42,201 bases of DNA from positions 1 to 42,201 of the IMG/VR virus record IMGVR_UViG_3300024259_000072; one strand, 5' to 3'. A program made the position numbers and the translations under genes. The notes beneath the pieces are model-generated. The model saw nothing but the letters and a program-made list of their open reading frames with translations. It was not told where the DNA came from and did not search any database. Within the stretch, counting starts at the first letter, position 1. Every line of letters starts with the position of its first letter. Shown here one piece after another: positions 6,702 to 15,302 of this stretch. Source of the DNA: a virus.

Positions 6702-8063
6702 GTGTTAATGGAACAGGCAGACATGGACTTCAAGCCTAATCTCCATCAAGTGCATAAAATTATCCATACTAAGATAGTTGGTGAATACAGATCTTCAATG
6801 AGTATATTCACCAACTTTGTATTAGCAGGAAGATTCGTTATGGTATATGGTCCAAGAGCATCTGGTAAAACATATATATCAGAAGCTATCAGAGATTTCT
6901 TTTTAGGAGATATGGAAAAGAAAACTGGAACTTCATATAGTATGACGATGGGTAGTGATAAAGCACCTTGGTATCAAATTGACTTGATCAATCAAGCAAG
7001 TCATATTTTTATTTTTGAATTGAACCAAGTCCCAAAAGACTTTATGGAAATCATAAAGAGATGGGGAGAGGATAAGACAGCAACATATAAAACTACAATA
7101 AGTAAAGGTGGAGCAAGAACAGTCAAACCTTATAGATTAGAACCTAGACCAGTTACGTTTTGTTTAGCTGATGAACAATACCAAGAGATTGGTGATCAGT
7201 TATCTAGTAGATTAACAGTAATAAGAACAGACAGTTCAATTTCTCAAAACAAAGCAATTATGTTTGATCAAGCTAAGAGAGCAAAGATCAGGAAAATGGA
7301 ATATGATGTGTCAAATGATACAATAGTAAGTATGAAAGACCATATATTCACAATGCCTGAAATGAAAAACTTATTATTCAAACATCCAGCAGCAGATAAA
7401 TTTATAGAGAGTATACCACCATTCTGGACAGATTGTAGAAGAGACTTTCCTAAATATCTTTGGAATACATATGGTATTACAAGATTTCATTGGAAAGAAA
7501 GAATTAGGGCACAACAAGGTAAAGATAAATTCTTAATATTTGTTACTCCTCAAGATATGTATTCAAATCATATCATATATGGAAAGACATTGATTGATAG
7601 TTCTCTAAAATGTAATGAGACACAAAGAGATATTATTGAAATATTAAAGAAACAAGAAACAAATGAGATGTTCAAATTAGGAATGAAAACAGCAGATGTT
7701 CAAAGATTCTTAAGAGGAATGGGAAACAATGTAAGTACACAGATGACTACAAGATATCTAAATGATTTATCAAACATTGGTTACTTAGTAAAAGATGAAG
7801 TTAAAAAAAGATATATAACAGGAGATTTATTCAATGAGTTTAAATTCCAGATTAATTGGAAAGAAGTTCTTGAAGAAACCAAACAAACAATGTTAAGAGA
7901 GTTTCCTGAAGCAGCACCTGCATACATAAAGAAGTACATTGATGACGATGTAGTATTACATCCATTTAGTGGAAAGAAAGTAAAACTTAGTGAATTAGAA
8001 GTAATGAAAGTAGATGCAATGAAGAAAGATGATTTATCATCATATTTCAAGGAGGAAAAATAA
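6702..8063 (+). CDS. AAA+ ATPase with winged helix, likely replication helicase or initiator
   Basis: 453 residues. Walker A is GPRASGKT at 50-57; a Walker B-like strand IFIFE ends at E106; a conserved-looking stretch near 145-180 (RPVTFCLAD ... SSRL) fits sensor 1 and the arginine region of AAA+ proteins. Residues 300-370 look like a winged helix (NETQRDIIEIL ... YLVKD). This layout occurs in MCM-like helicases and Cdc6/Orc-like initiators; I cannot separate them by eye. GTG 6702 lies five bases after AGGTGGT and is preferred over ATG 6708. It sits between the candidate ssDNA-binding protein and the Cas4-like nuclease, so a replication role is likely. Confidence 0.8.
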   Translation: MLMEQADMDFKPNLHQVHKIIHTKIVGEYRSSMSIFTNFVLAGRFVMVYGPRASGKTYISEAIRDFFLGDMEKKTGTSYSMTMGSDKAPWYQIDLINQASHIFIFELNQVPKDFMEIIKRWGEDKTATYKTTISKGGARTVKPYRLEPRPVTFCLADEQYQEIGDQLSSRLTVIRTDSSISQNKAIMFDQAKRAKIRKMEYDVSNDTIVSMKDHIFTMPEMKNLLFKHPAADKFIESIPPFWTDCRRDFPKYLWNTYGITRFHWKERIRAQQGKDKFLIFVTPQDMYSNHIIYGKTLIDSSLKCNETQRDIIEILKKQETNEMFKLGMKTADVQRFLRGMGNNVSTQMTTRYLNDLSNIGYLVKDEVKKRYITGDLFNEFKFQINWKEVLEETKQTMLREFPEAAPAYIKKYIDDDVVLHPFSGKKVKLSELEVMKVDAMKKDDLSSYFKEEK

Positions 8064-8230
8064 TGACTTTATTATGTAAGTTATTTGGACATTGTTATGT
8101 GACTAGAATAAATAATCAACATATTGGAGATTACATAGAATTCGAAATACAAAGAAATGCGTTTTGTAAAAGATGTGGAAATATAGATAAAGAATATATA
8201 AAATTATTACATATAAAGGTGATAAAATGA
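8063..8230 (+). CDS. Small zinc-binding protein
   Basis: 55 residues; ATG 8063 follows AAGGAGG and overlaps the last base of the ATPase stop. C5, C11 and then CKRC at residues 35-38 form a possible metal site. It ends in ATGA overlap with the nuclease gene, so ATPase, ribbon protein and nuclease are translationally coupled. Confidence 0.65.
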   Translation: MTLLCKLFGHCYVTRINNQHIGDYIEFEIQRNAFCKRCGNIDKEYIKLLHIKVIK

Positions 8231-8853
8231 TGAACTTTGGAACAGTGTTAAGAGAACAAATAATGGCACCATCAGATCATGGGAAGGATGACGTAGAAGA
8301 AACTTATCATCCTTCTTCTTCTGGTTATTGTCTTAGACAGATGTTATTGTCAAAAATAAAGAAGAAAGAATTCACTTATGTAGATAGAGGTGGTTTGTTA
8401 ATTGGAACTATTCTCCACGAGTGGATACAAAGTAAAGTTGAAAAAGAAGGTATTATCGAGCAAAAGATTAAACTAAATGTACCTGATTCAAACCTACATT
8501 TTTTAGGGTCAGTTGATTTTTTACATAATGTAGATAAAGAACCTTACGACTTTAAAACAACATCTAATTTGTATTATGTTAAGAAGGCAGGTAAGCCAAG
8601 TGTAGAACATAAATACCAATTAAATTTATATATGGAAGCAGTAGGAGCACAAAAAGGATATATTGTATATATGGATAAAAGAAACTTACAACATATACAA
8701 TTTGGAATTAAAAGAAATCCTGCTATATTAGAAGAAATATATGCAAAAACAAAAGAAATCCATAAAGCTTATTTAGAGTATAAAGAAACAAAAATTATCA
8801 AATATGATAAATGTGGCTGTTGGTTATGTAAAAGGGAGAAGAATGAAGATTAG
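8227..8853 (+). CDS. Cas4/RecB-like PD-(D/E)XK nuclease with Fe-S cysteines
   Basis: 208 residues. Catalytic motifs in order: H64 in the helix TILHEW, D97 in GSVDF, D108-F-K110, then Q131 and Y135 in the QxxxY helix. C35 together with C196, C198 and C201 forms the one-plus-three cysteine set that holds a 4Fe-4S cluster in Cas4 and AddB. Such proteins are DNA exonucleases or endonucleases. No cas genes are near, so the role is replication or recombination, as in other archaeal viruses. Coupled by ATGA overlap to the upstream gene. Confidence 0.88.
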   Translation: MMNFGTVLREQIMAPSDHGKDDVEETYHPSSSGYCLRQMLLSKIKKKEFTYVDRGGLLIGTILHEWIQSKVEKEGIIEQKIKLNVPDSNLHFLGSVDFLHNVDKEPYDFKTTSNLYYVKKAGKPSVEHKYQLNLYMEAVGAQKGYIVYMDKRNLQHIQFGIKRNPAILEEIYAKTKEIHKAYLEYKETKIIKYDKCGCWLCKREKNED

Positions 8854-8986
8854 AAATAGCACTTCTTCCCCTTTTTTTTTGAAAACTCTTTACGTTGAGT
8901 TAGGCGTCTTATTACCTGGAAAAGAGATCAAAATACGTAGAAGTACAGGTTCAGTTTTACAAATATGTGAGGTAGATAAAAAATGA
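8843..8986 (+). CDS. Small beta-rich protein
   Basis: 47 residues. ATG 8843 follows GGGAG and overlaps the end of the nuclease gene by 11 bases. The sequence runs through a tract of ten T at about 8871-8880 that reads as Phe-Phe and could act as a terminator or slip site. Its motif order resembles the C-terminal half of the 5635 protein. Overlaps the next gene at its stop. Confidence 0.5.
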   Translation: MKIRNSTSSPFFLKTLYVELGVLLPGKEIKIRRSTGSVLQICEVDKK

Positions 8987-9081
8987 ATGATAGATGTAAA
9001 AAATGTGGTGATGAGTTAGCAGATTCAGAAGAAGATTTGTGTGCAACATGTGAACCAGATGATGATACAATGTTATATTAA
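8983..9081 (+). CDS. 32-residue zinc-ribbon microprotein
   Basis: A minimal ribbon: CKKC at residues 5-8 and CATC at 20-23, with little else besides an acidic tail. It follows GAGGT and overlaps the previous stop. One of the smallest complete-looking two-CxxC proteins in the window. Confidence 0.6.
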   Translation: MNDRCKKCGDELADSEEDLCATCEPDDDTMLY

Positions 9082-9083
9082 AA

Positions 9084-9245
9084 ATGGTAAATTCAAATAA
9101 ACCATTGGGAGTATGTAAATGCGGACTTTGTTTTAAAGTTAAAAAAGTTTCAATTTTAAATTCTACTTTAACTGTGTATGTTTGTCAAGTTTTTGAACAA
9201 GAACCTGAACGAATTGGAACATTTACTCAATTGGAAGTGTATTAA
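9084..9245 (+). CDS. Small cysteine-containing protein
   Basis: 53 residues. CKCGLC at residues 11-16 and a fourth cysteine near residue 34, followed by an acidic stretch. No strong ribosome binding site, but it lies two bases after the previous stop and its TAA overlaps the ATG of the methyltransferase gene, so coupling is likely. Confidence 0.55.
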   Translation: MVNSNKPLGVCKCGLCFKVKKVSILNSTLTVYVCQVFEQEPERIGTFTQLEVY

Positions 9246-10555
9246 TGGCAACTGAACATATATTAATACATGGAAACTGTAAGAATCCTGCACAAATACC
9301 AGATGAATCTGTGCAATTAGTTGTTACTTCTCCACCTTATTTTAATGTCATAGATTACGCTGATCAGAAAGAAGGGAATATAGGTAACACAAAAGAAGGA
9401 AAATTACCTTATGAAGGATATTTGAAAGAAATGCGTATTGTTTATGAGCAATGCTTTAGAGTATTAAAATGGGGAGGTTTCATTGTATCTAATATAGCAG
9501 ATGTTATTTCTAATACAGAAAAGTACCCATTGAGTTATGATCATTTCTATTTGTTAAGAGATATATTTGGACATAATGGTTATCAAGATACAATAGTTTG
9601 GCAAAAACCATCAGGAATGTCAAGTCAGAAAAGGTTTGGTGTATTCATTCAGAATAACTTTCCTTATTACTACAGACCAAATAATATGTATGAACCTTGT
9701 ATAATATTTGTCAAAGGTAAAAGAGAATATACAGAAAGATGTAAGCAATTTCCAATTGATTGGGAGAAGATGAAAAAGTATCAATCAGATATATGGCAAA
9801 TGCAACCAGAGACACAAGTAGTTCAAAAAGGATTACATGAAGCACCATTTCCTTTAGAACTACCAAAGACATTCATTAAATTCTTTACCTGCCCAGGGGA
9901 TTATGTATATGATCCATTTATGGGAAGTGGTACAACAATGATGGCTAGTCAAAATCTTGGTAGAAATTGTTGGGGGTGTGAGCTTGAAGATAAGCACATA
10001 GAAACAATCAAACTAAGGACTGGCTTTCTAAATGGTATGAGGCAAGGAGATTGGATAGTAAATCTTGGACAAGATAAGTTTAAAGTCATCAAAGGTCAGG
10101 TGTTGTTACCTGTTCAAACTAATGTGGAAGAATCTCTCAGTACAATCACCCCACCCACCCATGATTCTGAACCATTAGTCCTTTGTGACGAACAATTATC
10201 TGTCCAAGATCCTGTTCAATTAGGAAAAGAAATATGTGATACTTTCTTTCCAGAAACAGAGAAACCAAAATCAGATTGGAAGACAGCGTTTGGTTCTGAA
10301 CAGCCAGAAGAGAAGTTTGTAGACCCAATAGATACTTTAGATGATGATATAGTATTAGCACCATTAGAATCTGATAAAATAGCACATAAAAGAGAAAGTT
10401 ATGAACAATCAGATTCTTCTGATTGGGATTGTACAGATTGTGGAGAATCGTTTACTGTTTGTTCTCAATTTATTACAACAGAGAATGGATTAGTTGACTT
10501 TCAACAAAAGTGTAAGTTCTGTCAATCAAATAAAATAAAGAAGGTGTTCCCATGA
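9245..10555 (+). CDS. Site-specific DNA methyltransferase with C-terminal zinc ribbon
   Basis: 436 residues. Motif IV TSPPY is at 28-32 and the SAM-binding motif DPFMGSGT at 223-230, the beta-class order used by N4-cytosine and some N6-adenine methyltransferases. Residues 1-265 make up the enzyme. Residues 280-395 are an acidic, low-homology linker, and about 395-430 carry a zinc ribbon (CTDC, then CKFC). No restriction enzyme lies beside it, so it is probably an orphan that protects or marks viral DNA. The ribbon fusion could recruit it to DNA or replication proteins. Confidence 0.88.
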   Translation: MATEHILIHGNCKNPAQIPDESVQLVVTSPPYFNVIDYADQKEGNIGNTKEGKLPYEGYLKEMRIVYEQCFRVLKWGGFIVSNIADVISNTEKYPLSYDHFYLLRDIFGHNGYQDTIVWQKPSGMSSQKRFGVFIQNNFPYYYRPNNMYEPCIIFVKGKREYTERCKQFPIDWEKMKKYQSDIWQMQPETQVVQKGLHEAPFPLELPKTFIKFFTCPGDYVYDPFMGSGTTMMASQNLGRNCWGCELEDKHIETIKLRTGFLNGMRQGDWIVNLGQDKFKVIKGQVLLPVQTNVEESLSTITPPTHDSEPLVLCDEQLSVQDPVQLGKEICDTFFPETEKPKSDWKTAFGSEQPEEKFVDPIDTLDDDIVLAPLESDKIAHKRESYEQSDSSDWDCTDCGESFTVCSQFITTENGLVDFQQKCKFCQSNKIKKVFP

Positions 10556-10662
10556 ACTTTATAATGAATTTTTTTAAAAGAATAAAAGGTTTTTTCATTG
10601 AAGAATTAGATGAATTAGAAGTACCTAAACCTAAAGAATATGAATATTGGTGGATAAGATGA
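10552..10662 (+). CDS. 36-residue amphipathic protein
   Basis: Starts in ATGA overlap with the methyltransferase stop, with AAGGTG upstream. Residues 1-16 are hydrophobic and basic (MNFIMNFFKRIKGFF), the rest acidic and aromatic. This may be a membrane-surface helix; function unknown. Confidence 0.5.
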   Translation: MNFIMNFFKRIKGFFIEELDELEVPKPKEYEYWWIR

Positions 10663-10910
10663 TATGGAAATGGTTATCAGATAATGAAGCAAGAGTATTA
10701 ACGACAGTAGAAGAAAAGTCTAATTTGTCAAGAATAATAAAAAGAGTTAATGTCTCTTTTAAGACTGGAAGAATAATAGTTAATAAACTTGTTGACAAAG
10801 GTTTATTATATAATATAAAGAAATTCAATGAAAATGAGATAGGTCTTACAGCAAGTGGTGTATTAGTAAGAGGACTTATCTTTAAAATAAATGGGTTGAT
10901 AAGAAAATGA
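10659..10910 (+). CDS. Winged-helix DNA-binding protein
   Basis: 83 residues from ATG 10659, overlapping the previous stop, with GGTGGAT before it. A central helix-turn-helix reads from about residue 10 to 55 (SRIIKRVNVSF ... VNKLVDKGLL), then a wing and a return strand. This is the MarR/PadR-like pattern for small transcription regulators. Could regulate an arm switch. Coupled to the next gene by ATGA. Confidence 0.65.
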   Translation: MIWKWLSDNEARVLTTVEEKSNLSRIIKRVNVSFKTGRIIVNKLVDKGLLYNIKKFNENEIGLTASGVLVRGLIFKINGLIRK

Positions 10911-11185
10911 CAGAAAAAACATTTATAGATAAATATCCAGAGTTCAAGTCAAGAATTGAATATTATGATGATGATAAAATACATCTTAAAGAATTAGAAT
11001 CAATCCTTGATAAGCATTTTATGACTAAAGAAAAAGCAGGAAGTATGACACAACTTGTAGTTGAAAAGACACTTAAAGGATATAAAAGGAAAGTCAAAGA
11101 TGCTATTAATAAAATATTTGATATTAATGATGAAGAAGATAAAGTACATAATTATATGATTAAAGAAGAATTAGAGTTGATATAA
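10907..11185 (+). CDS. Helical hypothetical protein
   Basis: 92 residues, charged and predicted mostly helical, with an acidic C-terminus. It overlaps the winged-helix gene by four bases. No cysteines and no recognised domain. Confidence 0.65.
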   Translation: MTEKTFIDKYPEFKSRIEYYDDDKIHLKELESILDKHFMTKEKAGSMTQLVVEKTLKGYKRKVKDAINKIFDINDEEDKVHNYMIKEELELI

Positions 11186-11186
11186 A

Positions 11187-11822
11187 ATGAATAATAAAAA
11201 GAAAGGATTGAAATATGCTTTAGAACCAATTTATAAATTAGGTTGGTTATTTTTAAAACAATTTCCACAATATAATGCAGGAAACAAATTAAATATTGGT
11301 GCAAGTAGATGGATAAGAAAAGGATGGATAAGAAAAGGATGGATTAATCTTGATTATTATAATAAACATTACTGCAATACATATCAAAAACACGCAGATA
11401 TAAAACATAATTTAAATACCTTTGATCCAATACCTGTTAAAGATAATTCTCTTGATAAGGTGTATAGTTCTCATTGTTTTGAACATATAATACCTAAATA
11501 TCTATTTCATAATTTTGCAGAAATATATAGGATGCTTAAACCTGGTGGGATTGTAAGAATTTTAGTTCCAGATAAAGATAAAGTAAAAGGAACAAGATTT
11601 GATTACACTAAACCAGAATCTAAAGATTTTGGAGACCATAAAACATTATTTGATTTCAAGTTTATGGAAATGTATTTAATATCTGTTGGATTTAAAGATA
11701 TAAGAAAGAGTACTGCATATGGAAGTACTGATGAAGAATTTAGAAGTAAGTATAAATTATATTCTATGGGATTTGATGGGGTACATTCTGATATATCTTT
11801 ATTCGTAGAGGCAAGAAAATGA
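11187..11822 (+). CDS. SAM-dependent methyltransferase (type 11-like)
   Basis: 211 residues. LNIGAS (about 35-40) is the motif I position; DNSLDKVYSSHCFEHI (about 90-105) matches the class I motif IV/V region, and MLKPGGIVRILVPD is the standard post-motif strand. The target cannot be read from sequence; small molecules, glycans or proteins are possible. An exact 15-base tandem duplication (about 11308-11338) repeats IRKGW right after motif I, which looks like recent slippage. Coupled to the next gene by ATGA. Confidence 0.8.
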   Translation: MNNKKKGLKYALEPIYKLGWLFLKQFPQYNAGNKLNIGASRWIRKGWIRKGWINLDYYNKHYCNTYQKHADIKHNLNTFDPIPVKDNSLDKVYSSHCFEHIIPKYLFHNFAEIYRMLKPGGIVRILVPDKDKVKGTRFDYTKPESKDFGDHKTLFDFKFMEMYLISVGFKDIRKSTAYGSTDEEFRSKYKLYSMGFDGVHSDISLFVEARK

Positions 11823-11959
11823 GTAGTGATGAACAGAGATGGTATTGTTATCATAGAGGATTTCATAGAGATAGAAAGAACTTTTGGGAATGGTTATCAG
11901 GAACTAAGAATAACGTAAAGAAAAATCATTGTTTAGATTGTGGAGATTTGATTAAATGA
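11819..11959 (+). CDS. Small zinc-finger-like protein
   Basis: 46 residues. C10, H12 and H16 lie before a tryptophan-rich middle, and CLDC ends the protein, giving a possible C-H-C-C site. Overlaps its neighbours on both sides (ATGA each). It directly precedes the primase gene. Confidence 0.6.
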   Translation: MSSDEQRWYCYHRGFHRDRKNFWEWLSGTKNNVKKNHCLDCGDLIK

Positions 11960-13020
11960 ATTATATTAAACAAGTACTTAATAACTATAGAAGAATTTAT
12001 GGTAAATTTACTGTAGCTATTAAACTAGGTAATAAATCATATAAATATTGGAAGCATTTTACTTATCCTAGTCAAGAGTATGATGATTTCTTTTTAAATG
12101 ATAGTGATGAAGCAGAACATAGAATAATATTTAATGATGAAATAGTCATAGAATCAGATCATTCAAATAGAAAGTTACTTAAGAAATATTCTTATAGATT
12201 AGTCAATAAATTAATTAAACATAACTTTGAATTTGAGATGTACCATTCAGGTAATAAGAGTTATCATATACATATATTCTTTGAGTTCTTAAATACTATT
12301 ACTGGAGACGATGATAGAAGATTACTAAAAGAATTATTCATAAAATGGTTAGTTGGTTGTCCTTGTCAAAGTTGGTATTATTCTACTTGTACAGCAGGTT
12401 TAAATTGCCCTATTAAAAAGATGGATATAGACATGCAAAAGACAGGTAAGACTATGATTAGGATGGAATATGCAGAACATGAGAAAACAGGAAAATTAAA
12501 GACCCCTATTGTTGAAAATATAACTGATGATATAAATGAATTTCCTATAGAGATTATAAAAAAATATCATAGTATTAAAAGAAACAAAGGAAAATATATA
12601 CCTACGAAACCAATTGAAGGTGTCAAAATGAATTGTATTAATTTCTATCTTGAAAATACATTCACAGATATGAGAAAGAGAATTGAATTCTTTTTGACAG
12701 CTAATGTAAATGACCCAGAACCTTTAATGAATTGGGCAAAGATAAACAACATTAGAGCAGGTAATATGGCTTATAAAATAAGATATAGAAATAGACAAAG
12801 TAAAAAACCTAAATGTACTTATAGTAAAGGACTACTTAAAGACATGAACAGATTAGATGTATGTAATGGTTGTCCTTATACAGATGAATTATATAGAAGA
12901 AGAGTGGCAGCTAAATTCAAAGGAAAGAAATTACCTTATCAAATTAAAGAGGTGAAGAAAGATGGCGAAGAGAAGACAACCAGAAAAGAAGAAAAAGATA
13001 AAGGAACTAAAACTAGCTAA
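11956..13020 (+). CDS. Archaeo-eukaryotic-type DNA primase
   Basis: 354 residues. Active-site pattern of the PriS-like superfamily: E66-S-D68 after a beta strand (motif I), SGNKSYHIH with H104 and H106 (motif II), and D157-I-D159 followed by MIRM ... EKTGKLKTP (motif III and the sugar-selecting region). A cysteine set (C135, C137, C145, C151) sits between motifs II and III, as in the zinc knuckle of PriS. C287, C303 and C306 (CNGCPY) near the end could be part of another metal site. It would make primers for viral replication. The last 59 bases overlap the next gene. Confidence 0.82.
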   Translation: MNYIKQVLNNYRRIYGKFTVAIKLGNKSYKYWKHFTYPSQEYDDFFLNDSDEAEHRIIFNDEIVIESDHSNRKLLKKYSYRLVNKLIKHNFEFEMYHSGNKSYHIHIFFEFLNTITGDDDRRLLKELFIKWLVGCPCQSWYYSTCTAGLNCPIKKMDIDMQKTGKTMIRMEYAEHEKTGKLKTPIVENITDDINEFPIEIIKKYHSIKRNKGKYIPTKPIEGVKMNCINFYLENTFTDMRKRIEFFLTANVNDPEPLMNWAKINNIRAGNMAYKIRYRNRQSKKPKCTYSKGLLKDMNRLDVCNGCPYTDELYRRRVAAKFKGKKLPYQIKEVKKDGEEKTTRKEEKDKGTKTS

Positions 13021-13249
13021 ATTTCCTAATTGTATTGGGACTTACCCAGATGAAGGATGTTTAAAAGCTACAAAAGAAAAACCTACTACAGATTGTATAA
13101 GTCTCCAAGGTGTTAAATGTGTTCATTATAGTTTATATGAAAGTGAAAAACCTGTTGAAGTAAAAAAGAAAAGTTATACTAAGAAAAAGAAGAAGTTTGT
13201 TATAACTAAAGAACAATATGAAGATTTACTTAAAGAAGTGAATACATGA
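12962..13249 (+). CDS. Basic cysteine-containing protein
   Basis: 95 residues. Starts inside the primase gene, after GAGGTGAAGAAAG. The N-terminus and residues 68-80 are lysine-rich; four cysteines (about C24, C33, C45, C53) lie between. The spacing resembles small metal-binding proteins, but no family is recognised. Confidence 0.65.
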   Translation: MAKRRQPEKKKKIKELKLAKFPNCIGTYPDEGCLKATKEKPTTDCISLQGVKCVHYSLYESEKPVEVKKKSYTKKKKKFVITKEQYEDLLKEVNT

Positions 13250-13395
13250 GTCCTAATGCTACATTTAATATATATAATAGAACTTGTCAAATATGTAAAA
13301 AGAAGTTCTATACTAAATGTAAATATGGTAAGAAATGTAGTGATTGTCAAAAAGAATATTATAAAATAAGGAGGGGTAAAAATGGAAAATATTAA
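13246..13395 (+). CDS. Small zinc-finger protein
   Basis: 49 residues, ATGA-coupled to the upstream gene. CQIC at 14-17 and C25, then CSDC at 31-34, with many lysines and tyrosines. Likely a nucleic-acid-binding ribbon. Its end overlaps the start of the next gene and supplies that gene's GGAGGGG site. Confidence 0.6.
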   Translation: MSPNATFNIYNRTCQICKKKFYTKCKYGKKCSDCQKEYYKIRRGKNGKY

Positions 13396-14047
13396 TAATA
13401 GTTGGGTTGAAGTGCTACCAAGTCTAATTAACAAGACAAAGATAAGTACAATGAGAAAAGCAGGAGAAATAAAATCTGATTATGAAATTATGAATTATAA
13501 AAATTCAGAAAAATGGGATAAGAAATCACCTATTATGATTTATGTTGAAAGACCACCACAGTATAAAGTAGGAGAGAAATATATGATGGTGTGGGACGAA
13601 GATAATATTAATAAAGTCTTTTGTAAAAAGTGTGGTTATCATATGGTAATGAATCATCATGTAGATACATATACAAGATTTATTAAATGTGTTGGGTGTG
13701 GATTACTTAAAGCAATCTTACCTTTAGTACATGAAGATAATGAAAGAGAAATAGAAGAAATAGCATTTCTTAAAGAACTTGGAATAATAGAGATAACTTC
13801 TGTGCAGAAAATAACATTTGGGTATGAAAGTATATATATAGGGAAAGGTTGTAAGAATGAAAAAGATTACTGGATGAAGATTATAAAAGAAGATACTGCA
13901 AAACAACATTTTGAGAGAGTTCAAAAAATCACACAAGATGAAGGATTTAATAATCCAGAGATAATGTTCAAGTCATTTGATAAATGGGTTGATTTAAGTA
14001 CACCAAGAGAGTTCTGGCAGTATAATTTCAAATGGGTAAAAGAATGA
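13382..14047 (+). CDS. Zinc-ribbon protein of unknown function
   Basis: 221 residues with a strong GGAGGGG site. A ribbon lies in the middle: CKKCG near residue 81 and CVGCG near residue 102. The flanks are mixed alpha/beta without a catalytic pattern I can name. It is coupled by ATGA to the resolvase gene, so a role in DNA processing is plausible. Confidence 0.65.
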   Translation: MENINNSWVEVLPSLINKTKISTMRKAGEIKSDYEIMNYKNSEKWDKKSPIMIYVERPPQYKVGEKYMMVWDEDNINKVFCKKCGYHMVMNHHVDTYTRFIKCVGCGLLKAILPLVHEDNEREIEEIAFLKELGIIEITSVQKITFGYESIYIGKGCKNEKDYWMKIIKEDTAKQHFERVQKITQDEGFNNPEIMFKSFDKWVDLSTPREFWQYNFKWVKE

Positions 14048-14505
14048 AACAAATCAAACTAACAATACCTAAAATACCACCAAGTATAAACTCTGCATAT
14101 ATTAGGACTAAGTTTGGATCTAGAATAATAAATAGAGAAGGAAAAGAGTTTAAAAAACTAGTAAAGAAATGTATTGAAAATCAAATTAAAGAAGATAAAT
14201 ATCCAGTGTTTGATAGTTATGTTCAAGTAGATATAAAGTTCTTTGTATCTCCTGCATATAAATATACTGATTCAGATATAGATAACAGACTTAAGATACT
14301 TATGGATGCTATAGAAGATAAAGTATGTGTTAAAAGAAAGTATACTTATTATGGTAAGATATTCAAAGATGATAAACAAATAGATAAACTTATAGTAGAA
14401 AGAATTATAGATTACAGATATCATAGAACTGAAATTACTATTACAGAACATATTAGAAAAATAATTAGATATAGAAAAGTAACAGAACAAACGGAGTTGA
14501 TTTAA
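14044..14505 (+). CDS. rusA: RusA-family Holliday junction resolvase
   Basis: 153 residues from ATG 14044, in ATGA overlap; a start four codons earlier is possible. The N-terminus IPKIPPSINSAY is the RusA signature. Catalytic aspartates are D76/D78/D80 in DSDIDN, D88 in the next helix, and D109-D110 in FKDDKQI. RusA dimers cut four-way junctions. In tailed viruses they resolve replication intermediates before packaging. The C-terminus is about 20-30 residues longer and more basic than usual. Confidence 0.88.
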   Translation: MKQIKLTIPKIPPSINSAYIRTKFGSRIINREGKEFKKLVKKCIENQIKEDKYPVFDSYVQVDIKFFVSPAYKYTDSDIDNRLKILMDAIEDKVCVKRKYTYYGKIFKDDKQIDKLIVERIIDYRYHRTEITITEHIRKIIRYRKVTEQTELI

Positions 14506-14700
14506 ATGAAACTAATACTTGATGAAGCAGACGAAATAACACAAGAACAATTAGATTTTTTGACAACTCATAAAATAGAACCAGTTGTTAAAAATAAAAA
14601 TGGAAGATTAATAATTGTTTCAACACCAAAACATAAGAAATGTTTTTGTTATACATTAAAAGGAGATATAGCTTGTTTATTATGTGGAAGAGGAATATAA
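14506..14700 (+). CDS. Small cysteine-containing protein
   Basis: 64 residues after GGAGTTGAT, immediately following the resolvase. The first half is acidic and helical; CFC near residue 46 and CLLC near residue 57 form a possible metal site at the C-terminus. No family recognised. Confidence 0.6.
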   Translation: MKLILDEADEITQEQLDFLTTHKIEPVVKNKNGRLIIVSTPKHKKCFCYTLKGDIACLLCGRGI

Positions 14701-14702
14701 GA

Positions 14703-14861
14703 ATGAAAATATGTAGAATATGTCCAAAAGAAGCAACTATAAGAGAGTTCTCACCAATCGGACCTGATTATTTCTTTTGTTCGACTGATTGTCAGTATGA
14801 ATGTCAAACTATGAATTATGATTTTGGATTGGTTTGGGCATCAATGAATATGGAGATTTAA
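14703..14861 (+). CDS. Small zinc-finger-like protein
   Basis: 52 residues from ATG 14703; upstream GGAAGAGGAAT is the ribosome binding site. CRIC at 4-7 and CSTDC at 27-31 plus C35 form a ribbon-like set; the protein ends in an aromatic and methionine-rich stretch. Its stop abuts the next start. Confidence 0.6.
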   Translation: MKICRICPKEATIREFSPIGPDYFFCSTDCQYECQTMNYDFGLVWASMNMEI

Positions 14862-15302
14862 ATGGCACTTTGGTTTTATTGTCCTGAATGTGGAGAACAT
14901 ATATCTGGATTCCCTAGAAATTACTATCTTAAAAGAGAAGCTCAATGTAAGAATGAGAAATGTAATTGGAAAGGAGTTTATGTTATCAAAAAAGAAAAGA
15001 GAATACATACTCATAAACATATAGAATCTATGAAGGCTATGGGTACTTTCCAAGGACAAATGAATAGATTAGATAATTTAGAAGAATCTATTAGAAAGTG
15101 TCAAATAATAACTGATAAATTAGATAGAAGAATGAAACAAATTCTATTAGTGTTTCACTTACTATTAAAGCAATCAGAAGGTAATAAGAAATATAATATA
15201 AAAGACTTAATATCTTTTATTGACAAAATAGTTATGGTGAATAAAGAACCAAATAAACCAGAAGCACCAATTGATTTAATAAATGAGTTGATGAATAAAT
15301 GA
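14862..15302 (+). CDS. Zinc ribbon with coiled-coil tail
   Basis: 146 residues. An N-terminal ribbon (CPECG at 7-11, CKNEKC at 29-34) is followed by a basic stretch, a helical segment (about 60-125) with coiled-coil spacing, and a short acidic end. The form fits a DNA-binding dimer. Overlaps the next gene by ATGA. Confidence 0.65.
   Translation: MALWFYCPECGEHISGFPRNYYLKREAQCKNEKCNWKGVYVIKKEKRIHTHKHIESMKAMGTFQGQMNRLDNLEESIRKCQIITDKLDRRMKQILLVFHLLLKQSEGNKKYNIKDLISFIDKIVMVNKEPNKPEAPIDLINELMNK

Noticed and set aside
8227-8853. CRISPR-associated Cas4
   Set aside because: The nuclease has Cas4-type residues, but no repeat-spacer array or other cas gene is present; a viral replication nuclease is the better reading.
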